A stretch of 64,000 bases of DNA from Pararhizobium capsulatum DSM 1112 (GTDB lineage: Bacteria; Pseudomonadota; Alphaproteobacteria; Rhizobiales; Rhizobiaceae), in NCBI RefSeq assembly GCF_030814475.1, contig NZ_JAUSVF010000001.1, forward strand, positions 3,746,001-3,810,000. The letters are read 5' to 3'. Below are positions 9,401-17,240 of the stretch, piece after piece; within the stretch, counting starts at the first letter, position 1, and the number at the start of each line of letters is the position of its first letter. Both the position numbers and the translations under genes were made by a program. A model generated the notes under the pieces. The model was not told the DNA's origin. It saw nothing but the letters and a program-made list of their open reading frames with translations, and did no database searches.

Positions 9401-10506
9401 GTCAGGGCCGAGATCGTCTTCGAGTTCAGTGCAACGACCTGGTCCGTCGACAGAGCGGCAACGTTAGCAGTGCTAAGCGCAGCAACCTGCTTGGCGCTGA
9501 GAGCAGCGATCTGCGCAGAGCCGAGAACGCTGACCTGATCGGTGGTCAGAGCGCCGATCTGAGCCGAGCTCAGGGCAGCGACAGACGCTGTGCCAAGAGC
9601 GGCAACCTGGTCGGTCGACAGCAGCGCAACATTGGCCGTCGTCAGGCCGGCAAGAGCCTTGGTGCCGATGGCGGCAACGTCACCGGCGGCAAGAGCGCCG
9701 AGTTGATCGGAGGTCAGAGCACCGATGGCAGCGGAACCGAGGGCTGCGATCTGGCCGGTGCTGAGGGCGGCAACCTGATCAGTGGTCAGGACTGCAACCT
9801 GTGCGGAGGTGAAAGCGGCAACAGCCTTGGTGTTCAGGGCTGCGACCTGATCGGTCGAGAGCAGAGCGACATTGTCGGTCGACAGCGCAGCAATCTGGGT
9901 GCCGGTGATGACGGCGGCCTGCGCGGTGGTGAGCGAACCGATCTGGTCGGTGGTGAGAGCATGGATCTGAGGGGTTTTCAGGGCTGCGACCTGACCGGTC
10001 GTCATGGCCGCGATCTGGCTGGTGGAGAGAGCAGCGATGTTGGCCGAGGAGAGGCCCGAAAACGCCTTTGCACCGATGGCAGCAATGTCATCGGTGGAGA
10101 ATACGACGATGTCGTTGGTGGTGAGCGATGAGATGACGCTGGAGCTCAGCGAGCTGACCTGCGAAGCGGTTAGCGATTCGACCTGCTCGGAGGTCAGGTT
10201 CTGGATCTGGGCGGCGCTGAGTGCGGCAACCTGCGACGTCTGGAGGGCCGCGACATTGGCGGTGTCCAGAATGGCCAGCTGGCTGAGTGTGAGACCGGCA
10301 ATAGCCTTCGTCGAAATCGCACGAAGCTGATCAGAGTCGAAAGCAGCAAGATCTTCAGTCTCGAAAGCTGCGAGCTGGCTCGAGCTGAGCGTGGCGATCT
10401 GCTTGGTGGAGAGCGCTGCCACATCTTCGGTGTTCAGCGATGCGATCGTTGCGGTTGAGAGCGACCGGATCTGATTGGTCGTGAGGGAAGAAACTATCGA
10501 GGTCAT
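6499..10506 (-). CDS. Giant Ser/Thr-rich octapeptide-repeat protein of unknown function
   Basis: 1,335 residues. After seven N-terminal residues (MTSIVSS) the whole chain is 166 consecutive octads of consensus L-S/T-T-x-Q-V/I-A/G-A, without one residue out of register, ending VIVAYQSF. Leu or Phe occupies position 1, Ser/Thr positions 2-3, Gln/Asn/Asp position 5 and Val/Ile position 6. No signal peptide, membrane segment, catalytic motif or cysteine is seen in the repeats. Similar low-complexity repeat proteins carry labels such as heme utilization or beta-strand repeat, but nothing here supports those names. Start at 10506 was chosen because repeats begin right after it; ATGs at 10542 and 10608 are alternatives. 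It is divergent from a GT41 glycosyltransferase gene, so glycosylation of its Ser/Thr residues is a reasonable but untested idea. Confidence 0.85.
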   Translation of the reverse strand: MTSIVSSLTTNQIRSLSTATIASLNTEDVAALSTKQIATLSSSQLAAFETEDLAAFDSDQLRAISTKAIAGLTLSQLAILDTANVAALQTSQVAALSAAQIQNLTSEQVESLTASQVSSLSSSVISSLTTNDIVVFSTDDIAAIGAKAFSGLSSANIAALSTSQIAAMTTGQVAALKTPQIHALTTDQIGSLTTAQAAVITGTQIAALSTDNVALLSTDQVAALNTKAVAAFTSAQVAVLTTDQVAALSTGQIAALGSAAIGALTSDQLGALAAGDVAAIGTKALAGLTTANVALLSTDQVAALGTASVAALSSAQIGALTTDQVSVLGSAQIAALSAKQVAALSTANVAALSTDQVVALNSKTISALTSGQIGALTTEQAEALTTGQVASLSVAAIGALSTDQLAVFSTADVAAISGKTLAGMSTASFASLSTGQVAALTTGQIVALKTTQVAALTTDQIGALTTVQAAVLSATQAAALSTDNVALLSTDQVVALSAKAVAALTSTQIDALTTDQVGVLTTGQLGALGSVALGALSTDQVAVLSTADITALNAKSLAGLSTDSVAILTTEQLGAFSTGAIAALTTAQLGALTTDQAVSLTAGQIGALNTTQIGAISTDNIAILTTGQLGALSTGQVLALKTTQIQALTTDQVVALSSGQVAALSTVQIGALNTANVAALTTDQVASLNPKAVAALSTDQINALTTDQVEALTTTQVAALGAAALGALSTDDLATFSTADVAAISTKMLATLSTGSIASLSTAQVVALTTAQVASLTTAQVGNLSSDQVGVLTTTQVASLTGTQAAAISTDNVALLLTGQVLALSAKSVASLTLNQINAFTTDQVEALSSTQVAALGAAAIGALGTEDLATFSTEDVASIGVKYLPSLSTDNVAALSTGQFAALTATQMAAFTTAQIGAITTDQAVVLSSAQVSALSATQVGAISTDNVAVLTTGQVAALSSKSLAALTSAQIGVLTTDQAAALTTGQVGSLGSTAIAALSTDQIAVFSTDDIAAIGLKALASLTTDNIAVLSTGQVAALTTNQIMSLTSAQVGALTTDQIGSLSTAQVATLTATQIPALDTDNVALLSTGQVAALSSKAVSALTTAQIGAMTTDQVEALTTGQVAALSSTALGALGSDDVVTLSTADIASIGTKALAGLSTDNLAALGTGQVAALTSAQLLALTTAQVQALTSDQLVALTTGQVNALSSTQVAALSTDNIAVLGTNQIIALNSKAVAALTTAQIQALTTDQVEALTSNQVAALSSAAIGAFATEDLVTFSTDDIAAINVKALPGLSTDDIANLTSNQLQALTSSQLAALDTDQVAAVIVAYQSF
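6502..10485 (-). repeat. 166 x 24-bp coding repeat in 408-bp super-repeats
   Basis: The 3,984 bp equal exactly 166 x 24 bp. A second order is visible: an octad pair of type FSTDDIAA-IGxKALAG recurs every 17 octads (136 residues, 408 bp), first at ~10101 and then eight more times. One interval is 24 octads. A second lysine-bearing octad (LSxKAVAA) holds position 12 of each super-repeat. Copies differ at the DNA level, so the array is old or under selection and not a recent slippage product. Confidence 0.9.
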
Positions 10507-11056
10507 GGACGCGCGCCTATATGTTGACCGATTGCACATGCCATTCCGCTCCACCAGCAAGCCGGTGTCAGACGTATCCCGCGCCTGCCGATCAATCGCC
10601 CGTCCCATGGACTTGAGCTATTGGCATCGACCGTCCGGTCGCCTGTTGGAGAAAAACGACGTTCCGTGGAACATGGCTCGTAGGAGCCAGCGCGTTGGGA
10701 GGGCATCATGCAGCCAGGGCTTGCGCTCTGTTTCCCACGCCTGAAGATGTCTGCGTCTCGCGGAAAGCAAGAGTTTCATCGTCAACTGCTTTCGACACCG
10801 CAATCAATCGAGGGTCTGGGCAGAGGCCTTGGCACACATTTAATTCGCCAGTTTCTAATTTTGGGTTAATGCGACTATTAAATTGTACAGGATTGAGGCA
10901 ACTGCCGCGTAAGGATTGCACCAGTATGGAACAACGACGGAAATCCTGCAGAAACGGCAACACAAGCCCAAAGCAAGCTACCGCTGATAAAAGCCCAGAA
11001 CGCTTCTGCGCGTCGTTCAACGTCTGCCGTCAGGCGGCCTCTTTCTGGGATGCCCC
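10507..11056. promoter_or_regulatory. Divergent intergenic region between octad-repeat and GT41 genes
   Basis: A 550-bp gap with no convincing gene. An AT-rich stretch at about 10838-10890 (TTTAATTCG through ATTAAATTGTACAG) is the likeliest promoter zone for the glycosyltransferase; promoters for both divergent genes must lie here. No clear operator palindrome was found. Short open frames here lack ribosome sites or protein-like composition. Confidence 0.4.
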
Positions 11057-13093
11057 ATGCTCAACGATAATGCATTCGCCTCTAACACTGGTACGCCGCT
11101 GGTTGACGCCCTGACCCGTGCACGTAACCAGCTCATGCCGCTGGCCGAGCTGTTCCAGGTTGCCGAGAGCTTCAACATCACCGGAGAACGCTCTACCGCC
11201 GCCGAGATCTACAAGACCTGGGTCGCCTACAACGACGGCAATCCCCTGCTTCATCTCGCCTATTTCAATTATTCCGTGACCCTTCGGCAGATGGGCGATC
11301 TTGCCGGCGCGATCCAGACGCTGCAGGCCTGCCTGAAAATCGATCCCAAGTTCGGTCAGGCGCATATCAACCTTGGCCGCGCTCTTGAAGATTCCGGGCA
11401 GCTTGTTCAGGCTATCCAGCAGTGGAAGAAATATGTTGAAACCACCTCGGAAATCACGCCGGATCGCGTCAACCATCGCCTGATGGTGCTGCAGCATATC
11501 GGCCGCGTGCTGGAAAACGCCGGCCTTCTTGAGGAGGCCGAAAACACGCTTCGCCAAGCTATGGAACTGCGCCCGGACAAACACGAATCAGGGCACCATT
11601 GGACCTCGATCCGTCAGCGTCAGTGCAAATGGCCGACGCTGGTGCCTTCCGAGAACGTCACGGTCAAGCATCTACTCGATTCCATGTCGCCGCTGACGCT
11701 GGCCTGCTTTGCAGATGATCCGCTGTTCCAGCTCGCCAAAGCCTACCGCTACAACAAATCGCTGATCGGACGGCCCGACCTGCACGCCTTCCCGCTGCGC
11801 AAGCCGCGGCAGAAGAGCGGCACCCGGCAGCGTCTGCGCGTCGGCTACGTCTCGTCCGACCTGCGCGACCACGCCGTCGGCTTCGCCCTGAGCGAGGTTC
11901 TGGAACTGCACGACAAGAAGAGCGTCGAAGTCTTCGCTTATTACTGCGGCGATAACCGCACCGAAGATGCGACCATGCGCCGGATGAAAGCCGTCGTTGA
12001 TCACTGGCGCGATATCGCGGGTGTTGGCGACCAGGATGCCGCAACCATGATCGTCAATGATGAGATCGACATCCTCATCGACGTCAACGGCTACACCAAG
12101 CATGCGCGGACAAAGATCTTCGCCTATCGCCCGGCCCCGGTCATCGTCAATTTCTGCGGCTATCCCGGAACCATGGGCAGCCCCTTCCATCAGTATATCA
12201 TTGCCGACGAGCACATCATTCCGCCGGAAAACGAGCTTTACTATACCGAGAAGGTGCTTCGCATTCCCTGCAACCAGCCGGTCGACCGCAAGCGTGTGAT
12301 CGGCAACAAGCCCACCCGCGCAGAAGTCGGCCTGCCGGAAAATGTCTTCGTCTTCGCAAGCTTCAACGGCATGCAGAAAATCACGGCCGAGTGCTTTGCA
12401 CGGTGGATGCAAATCCTTGCCGCCACCCCGGACAGCATCCTGTGGCTGCTTGCCGGCCCGGAAGACGTAAACCTGCGCCTGCGACAGGTCGCGAGCCAGC
12501 ACGGCGTCGCGCCCGAACGGCTGATCTTTGCACCCAAGGCAGGCAACCCACAGCATCTGGCCCGCATCGGCCTTGCCGATCTCTTCCTCGACACTTTCCC
12601 CTACGGCGCACATTCCACAGCAGCCGATGCATTGACCATGGGCCTGCCGATCGTAACGGTCCCCGGCAAGAGCTTTGCCTCGCGCTTCTGCGCCAGCATC
12701 GTCGCATCGGCCGGCATTCCGGAAATGATCGCAACGGATTTGACTGATTACGTCGCCAAGGCAATCGCACTCGGCAACGATAGGAAGAAGCTCGTCACCA
12801 TCCGCGAAACGCTGCTGGCCAAGAAGGAAAAGAGCATTCTGCGCGATATGCCGGCTTCGGTTCGTCGCCTGGAAGAGGTCTACTGGCAGATGCAGGGCGA
12901 ATGCGAGCGTGGCGAAACCCCGATGCCGGATCTCAGGAACCTCGACACCTATTACGAAATCGGAGTCGAACTTATTGCCGCGGAAACTGGTTGGGACAGC
13001 GAGGAAAGCTATCGAGCGCGTTACCTCGACAAGCTCACCAAGTGGAACACCTATGCACCGTTGATGCAGGACAAGCGTCTCTGGTCCAAGTAA
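11057..13093 (+). CDS. SPINDLY/OGT-type (GT41) protein O-glycosyltransferase with TPR domain
   Basis: 678 residues. Residues ~30-185 form TPR-like helical repeats (GDLAGAIQTLQACLKIDPKF, then AHINLGRALEDSGQ). The catalytic half matches GT41: LRVGYVSSDLRDHAVGF with the conserved His (about H272), HQYIIADEHIIPP, FASFNGMQKITAE with the nucleotide-contact Lys (about K441), and DLFLDTFPYGAHSTAADAL followed by PGKSFASRFCAS. GT41 enzymes transfer a sugar from a nucleotide donor to Ser/Thr of proteins. No signal peptide or membrane segment, so it acts in the cytoplasm. It is divergent from the Ser/Thr-rich octad-repeat gene, an obvious candidate acceptor. A strong terminator follows. Confidence 0.9.
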   Translation: MLNDNAFASNTGTPLVDALTRARNQLMPLAELFQVAESFNITGERSTAAEIYKTWVAYNDGNPLLHLAYFNYSVTLRQMGDLAGAIQTLQACLKIDPKFGQAHINLGRALEDSGQLVQAIQQWKKYVETTSEITPDRVNHRLMVLQHIGRVLENAGLLEEAENTLRQAMELRPDKHESGHHWTSIRQRQCKWPTLVPSENVTVKHLLDSMSPLTLACFADDPLFQLAKAYRYNKSLIGRPDLHAFPLRKPRQKSGTRQRLRVGYVSSDLRDHAVGFALSEVLELHDKKSVEVFAYYCGDNRTEDATMRRMKAVVDHWRDIAGVGDQDAATMIVNDEIDILIDVNGYTKHARTKIFAYRPAPVIVNFCGYPGTMGSPFHQYIIADEHIIPPENELYYTEKVLRIPCNQPVDRKRVIGNKPTRAEVGLPENVFVFASFNGMQKITAECFARWMQILAATPDSILWLLAGPEDVNLRLRQVASQHGVAPERLIFAPKAGNPQHLARIGLADLFLDTFPYGAHSTAADALTMGLPIVTVPGKSFASRFCASIVASAGIPEMIATDLTDYVAKAIALGNDRKKLVTIRETLLAKKEKSILRDMPASVRRLEEVYWQMQGECERGETPMPDLRNLDTYYEIGVELIAAETGWDSEESYRARYLDKLTKWNTYAPLMQDKRLWSK

Positions 13094-13121
13094 GACCACG
13101 CTCGTCACTCTGAAATATCGA

Positions 13122-13156
13122 AATCCCTTGGCGGCCAACCGCCAAGGGATTTTTTG
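13122..13156. terminator. Strong bidirectional-looking terminator
   Basis: Perfect stem AATCCCTTGGCGG/CCGCCAAGGGATT with a four-base loop and a T-run (TTTTTTG) on the plus side. It ends the GT41 gene and separates it from the convergent ABC transporter operon. Confidence 0.9.
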
Positions 13157-13163
13157 ATGCCCT

Positions 13164-14147
13164 TCAGATATTGAAACGATGTTCCTTCGCCGTGTCCGGC
13201 GTCGCCCAGACGGTCTCGCCCGGCTGGAAACTCGCGCTGCCCAGCGTGCGGGCGACCATATCGCCAAGCCCCTCGACCCGGAAATAGACGAGCGCATCCG
13301 CGCCCAGTCGCTCCACATGCCGGATCTTGCCACTCCAGCGGCCGCGCTCGGATGACAACGTCAGGTCTTCCGGCCGGATACCGTAGGTCTTGCAGCCCAG
13401 GCCTTCGGCTGCCGCCCCAGTGTAGAGGTTCATTTTCGGACTACCGATGAAGCCAGCGACAAAGGGAGTTGCCGGCTTGTTGTAGAGATCCATCGGGCTC
13501 CCGACCTGTTCGATGCGGCCGCCGTTCAAAACCACGATCTTGTCGGCCATGGTCATCGCCTCGACCTGATCGTGGGTGACATAGATCATAGTCGTGCCGA
13601 GCCGCTTGTGCAGGTCGGTAATTTCGAGCCGCATCTGGGCACGAAGCGACGCATCGAGGTTCGACAGCGGCTCGTCGAACAGGAACACCTGGGGATTGCG
13701 CACGATGGCGCGGCCAATCGCGACGCGCTGGCGCTGGCCGCCGGAAAGCGCCTTGGGCTTGCGGTCGAGCAGATGCGTCAGCTGCAGCGATTCCGCGGCG
13801 TCGCGCACCTTCGCCTCGATCTCTGCCTTGGGACGGCTGGCAAGAGACAGGCCGAAACCGATGTTCTCGGCGACCGTCATATGCGGATAGAGCGCATAGG
13901 ACTGGAATACCATGGCGATGCCGCGCTTGGACGGCTCGGCATAGGTCACGTCCTGCCCGCCGATCGTCAGCATGCCGGAGGTGACATCTTCCAGCCCGGC
14001 GATCATGCGCAGGAGCGTGGATTTCCCGCAGCCGGACGGGCCGACGAAGACGACGAATTCGCCAGACCTGATGTCGAGATCGATGCCCTTGATGATCTCG
14101 AGCGCACCAAAACTTTTGCGGATGTCCTTGAGTTCTACGCCTGACAT
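13164..14147 (-). CDS. Sugar ABC transporter ATPase (MsmK/UgpC type)
   Basis: 327 residues. Walker [11 protein letters not shown]-loop [14 protein letters not shown], signature [14 protein letters not shown] and Walker [13 protein letters not shown] are all present. A C-terminal OB-fold (GIRPEDLTL onward) marks the CUT1 sugar-importer subclass. It energises the two permeases encoded just upstream and closes the rhamnosidase operon, five bases after the permease stop. Confidence 0.95.
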   Translation of the reverse strand: MSGVELKDIRKSFGALEIIKGIDLDIRSGEFVVFVGPSGCGKSTLLRMIAGLEDVTSGMLTIGGQDVTYAEPSKRGIAMVFQSYALYPHMTVAENIGFGLSLASRPKAEIEAKVRDAAESLQLTHLLDRKPKALSGGQRQRVAIGRAIVRNPQVFLFDEPLSNLDASLRAQMRLEITDLHKRLGTTMIYVTHDQVEAMTMADKIVVLNGGRIEQVGSPMDLYNKPATPFVAGFIGSPKMNLYTGAAAEGLGCKTYGIRPEDLTLSSERGRWSGKIRHVERLGADALVYFRVEGLGDMVARTLGSASFQPGETVWATPDTAKEHRFNI

Positions 14148-14151
14148 GCAC

Positions 14152-14979
14152 TTAGCCTTTCACGCCACCGGCGGTCATGCCGGCAACGATCTGTCGATTG
14201 AAGAAGATGAAGACGATGAGCGGCGGGATCGTCACCAAGAGGATGTTCATGAAGAGCAGATTGTACTGGCTCGTGTACATGCTCTGGAAATTGTAGAGCG
14301 TCAGCTGCACCGTCACGTTTTCCTTGCCCGGCAGGTAGTAGAGCGGGTTGGTGAAATCGTTGAAGATGGCAATCGACTGCACGACGATATTGGTCACCGT
14401 CACGGGCTTCAAAAGCGGCATCACCACCCGGAAGAAGATCTGCCAGGGTTTTGCGCCATCGATCAGCGCCGCCTCGTCCAGATCACGCGGAATGGTGCCG
14501 ATGAACGAGCGATAGAGCAGTGTCGAAAAGGAGAGATTGTAGGCGACCTGGATCAGCACCATGCCGGTCATCGTCTTGAACAGGCCGATCGATTGCAGAA
14601 GCCCGATAGTCGGCACCACGGCCGGCGGCATCATCAGGCCGATCAGCAACGCCGTCTGCGCCACGCCATTCCAGCGGGACCGACGACGCTGCATCACATA
14701 GCCAACCATCGCCGAAAGCACGACGAGGATCGTCACGGAGAACACAGTGATGACAGTGGAATTGAAATAGGCGAGCAGCAGCTGATAGTTGCGCGCCTCG
14801 ACGACCGCGACCAGATTGTCCCAGAGCAGCCATTCCTTCGGCAACGCGAAGTTGAGCCGCGAGGCCTCGGAGCGGGACTTGGCAGCCTGCAGCGCGATGA
14901 AAAGGAACGGCACGATGAAAACAACGGCAGCGACGGCAAGCGAAATGCCGCCGACGACGACCGGACGATAGCGCCTCAT
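14152..14979 (-). CDS. Sugar ABC transporter permease, MalG-like
   Basis: 275 residues with about six membrane segments and the EAA loop [20 protein letters not shown] that docks with the ATPase. Start at 14979 has GGGAGATC upstream and overlaps the preceding permease's stop as ATGA; the open frame extends further upstream only through antisense-like sequence. It pairs with the other permease to form the import channel of this CUT1 system. Confidence 0.93.
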   Translation of the reverse strand: MRRYRPVVVGGISLAVAAVVFIVPFLFIALQAAKSRSEASRLNFALPKEWLLWDNLVAVVEARNYQLLLAYFNSTVITVFSVTILVVLSAMVGYVMQRRRSRWNGVAQTALLIGLMMPPAVVPTIGLLQSIGLFKTMTGMVLIQVAYNLSFSTLLYRSFIGTIPRDLDEAALIDGAKPWQIFFRVVMPLLKPVTVTNIVVQSIAIFNDFTNPLYYLPGKENVTVQLTLYNFQSMYTSQYNLLFMNILLVTIPPLIVFIFFNRQIVAGMTAGGVKG

Positions 14980-15848
14980 TGCTCGATCTCCCGTCGGTTG
15001 AACATGATGGTCAACGGCACCATGATGACTGCAATCAGGGCAAACAGGATGACATTGCCCGCGGTCGAGAGACCATAGAACCCGGCCTGATACTGCTTGT
15101 AGATGACGGAGGCGACGACATCGGAGGAGAAGCCCGGCCCGCCCCGCGTCATCGCCCAGATCAGATCGAACGACCGCAGGCCACCAATCAGCGACAGCGT
15201 GACGACCGTCACCGTCGCCGGCCGCACGAGCGGCAGGGTGATGCGGCGGAACTGCTGCATGCGGGTCGCGCCGTCGATGCGCGAGGCCTCGTAATAATCC
15301 GGGCTGATCGCTGCAAGACCAGCGATGAAGATCAACGTCGCGAGACCAACCCCCTTCCAAAGATCAACAAGCGCCACGGAAAACAGCGCGAGCGCCGGAT
15401 CGGTAAGCCAGCCCGGCCCATCGATGCCGATGGCTTCCAGCGCCACATTGATGATGCCGCGGGTCGGGTGCATCATCACAGTGAAGGCGATGCCGATGCC
15501 GATGGTCGAAACGAGAACGGGGAAGAACACGACCGTGCGCAGGAAGCCGCGGGCAATGATGTTGCTGGTGAGCAGAACGGCCAGCAGCAGCCCGAAGATC
15601 GTCTTCAGCCCCGAGGTCATGACGGCATAGATCAGCGTGTTGATCAGGCCCTGCACCAAGAAGGGCTCGGAGAAGAACTGGCGGAAGTTCTCAAGGCCGA
15701 TGAATTCAGCCGTCGTCAGGTCCCAGCGCGTCAGGCTGTACCAGAAGGACGTCGCCGTCGGCACGAGGAAAAGAACGCCGTAGATCACCGCTGCCGGCAG
15801 GAAAAACCAGAGCGGATAGGGCGATGTGCGTTTCGTGGCCTCGACCAT
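14976..15848 (-). CDS. Sugar ABC transporter permease, MalF-like
   Basis: 290 residues, six hydrophobic segments, EAA loop YYEASRIDGATRMQQFRRITLP. Start at 15848 directly follows GGAGGACCC, better than the upstream ATG at 15863. First permease of the CUT1 importer, located between the binding-protein gene and the second permease. Confidence 0.93.
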   Translation of the reverse strand: MVEATKRTSPYPLWFFLPAAVIYGVLFLVPTATSFWYSLTRWDLTTAEFIGLENFRQFFSEPFLVQGLINTLIYAVMTSGLKTIFGLLLAVLLTSNIIARGFLRTVVFFPVLVSTIGIGIAFTVMMHPTRGIINVALEAIGIDGPGWLTDPALALFSVALVDLWKGVGLATLIFIAGLAAISPDYYEASRIDGATRMQQFRRITLPLVRPATVTVVTLSLIGGLRSFDLIWAMTRGGPGFSSDVVASVIYKQYQAGFYGLSTAGNVILFALIAVIMVPLTIMFNRREIEQ

Positions 15849-15917
15849 GGGTCCTCCTTCCACGGCATGGGGGAACCGCCCGCTGTCGCGGGCGGCTTGT
15901 TCTTAAAGCAGATCAAC

Positions 15918-17198
15918 TCACCAGCTGGGAATGCCGAGCTGCTTGGCCTGCTTGCGCACATCTTCATCGTAGAGCGCGGCCGCTTCCGCTGCGGGTCGCA
16001 TGCCCGAGCCCACCTCGACGGTGATCTGCTCCAGCGCCGGCCCCTTGATCGGCGACAGGAACTCCAGTGCGGGGGCAGTCTTGCCCTCTTTAAAGTAGGG
16101 GAGCATGTCGGTGATGGCGGCAGGCACGTCCGCCGGCAGATCGCAGCCGTCAATCAGCGGCGGCCCCTGCACGGTATTGACGGCCATGATCGCCTTGCAG
16201 CCATCGACGCTGCCGACGAAATCGGCGAATTTCTTCGCCTCTTCCACATTGGCCGTCGTCTTCGGAATATAGACCGCCGGCGGCATCCAGACCGTCAGGC
16301 CGTTGTTGGCTGCGTCATCACCGGGCTGGGCGAAGAAGCCGACATCCGCCATTTCATCGGGATAATTCTGCTTCAACGCGCCGATGGCGAAGGACAGCAT
16401 CGGATAGTGAGCAGCCTCCCCGGTTGCCACCATGCGCAGACCATCATCATAGGTGCCTGCGCCAAAGTCCTCGTTCAGAAGGCCCTTGTCATGCACTTCC
16501 TGCAGACGCTCGAAGCCTTTGACGGCTGCCGGCGTCGTTGCGTATTTCGCCTTGTTGGCCGTGTAGTCGGCTGCGAAATTCGGCACCTGCGCCTGCAGAT
16601 TGTAATAATCCGCCAGCACGAAGAGCTGCGACGTCCAGGTATCGCGATAGGTCTGGGCAACGGCAACCTTGCCGGCGGCCTTGACCTTTTCGTTGTTGGC
16701 CATGAACTCAGCCCAGGTCTTGGGCGGCGTCAGGCCAATCTCGGAATAGATCTTCTTGTTGTAGAAGATGCCACCGGCCATGGTCGTGCCGTAGGGCACG
16801 CCGTAAACCTTGCCATCGGCCGAGACGACCGATTTGAAACCATCTGCAATCTTCCCCTGTGACGACAGGTCGCTCAAGTCCAGCAATGATGTCTCGGGCT
16901 TTAGCGCCTGCAGCAGCGAGCCGGAATTGTAGAGAAAGACATCGGTCATCTCGCCGGTCGCAAGCCGGGTCTTGACGATATTGTCGCCCTCGCCGCCGCC
17001 CGGGCGCTGCTCGACCTCGACGGTCACATCAGGGTGCTTCTCTGAATAGGCGGTCGCGAGCGCTTCTGCGGCCGCAACCGAATCGGCGTTGTTATCGACG
17101 AGAAAGCTGAGCGTGGTGTCAGCGAATGCCGTTCCAGACAGCAGAAGCGCTGTCAGGGCCGTCACAGTCGTCATTTTTGTCTTCATACGCAATGTCAT
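15918..17198 (-). CDS. Sugar ABC transporter substrate-binding protein
   Basis: 426 residues with a signal peptide (MTLRMKTKM, hydrophobic core, cleavage near GTAFA-DT) and the solute-binding fold of family 1, including VYGVPYGTTMAGGIFYNKKIY. Ribosome site GGAGGAGG is six bases upstream of the start. Next to an alpha-L-rhamnosidase gene, so rhamnose-containing oligosaccharides or rhamnosides are the probable ligand; the ligand is inferred from context. Confidence 0.92.
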   Translation of the reverse strand: MTLRMKTKMTTVTALTALLLSGTAFADTTLSFLVDNNADSVAAAEALATAYSEKHPDVTVEVEQRPGGGEGDNIVKTRLATGEMTDVFLYNSGSLLQALKPETSLLDLSDLSSQGKIADGFKSVVSADGKVYGVPYGTTMAGGIFYNKKIYSEIGLTPPKTWAEFMANNEKVKAAGKVAVAQTYRDTWTSQLFVLADYYNLQAQVPNFAADYTANKAKYATTPAAVKGFERLQEVHDKGLLNEDFGAGTYDDGLRMVATGEAAHYPMLSFAIGALKQNYPDEMADVGFFAQPGDDAANNGLTVWMPPAVYIPKTTANVEEAKKFADFVGSVDGCKAIMAVNTVQGPPLIDGCDLPADVPAAITDMLPYFKEGKTAPALEFLSPIKGPALEQITVEVGSGMRPAAEAAALYDEDVRKQAKQLGIPSW

Positions 17199-17240
17199 GA
17201 TGTTCCTCCTCCGAACAGTAAGACGACACGATGGAATGCA

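Noticed and set aside
6322-10131. Long plus-strand open frames (about 308 and 342 codons, rich in Gly-Arg-Gln) across the octad-repeat gene
   Set aside because: They are antisense reflections of the 24-bp repeat; the repeat period keeps stop codons out of several frames. They have no ribosome site or independent protein features.
6502-10485. Repeat array considered as a CRISPR or minisatellite
   Set aside because: The 24-bp units are contiguous, coding and without spacers. Divergence is mostly compatible with conserved protein residues.
11672-13333. 553-codon minus-strand open frame opposite the GT41 gene
   Set aside because: Antisense to conserved GT41 motifs and crosses the terminator at 13122.
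14979-16862. 627-codon plus-strand open frame opposite the sugar permease and binding-protein genes
   Set aside because: Shadow of well-supported minus-strand genes; composition dominated by Arg, His, Asp and Gln with no recognisable domain.
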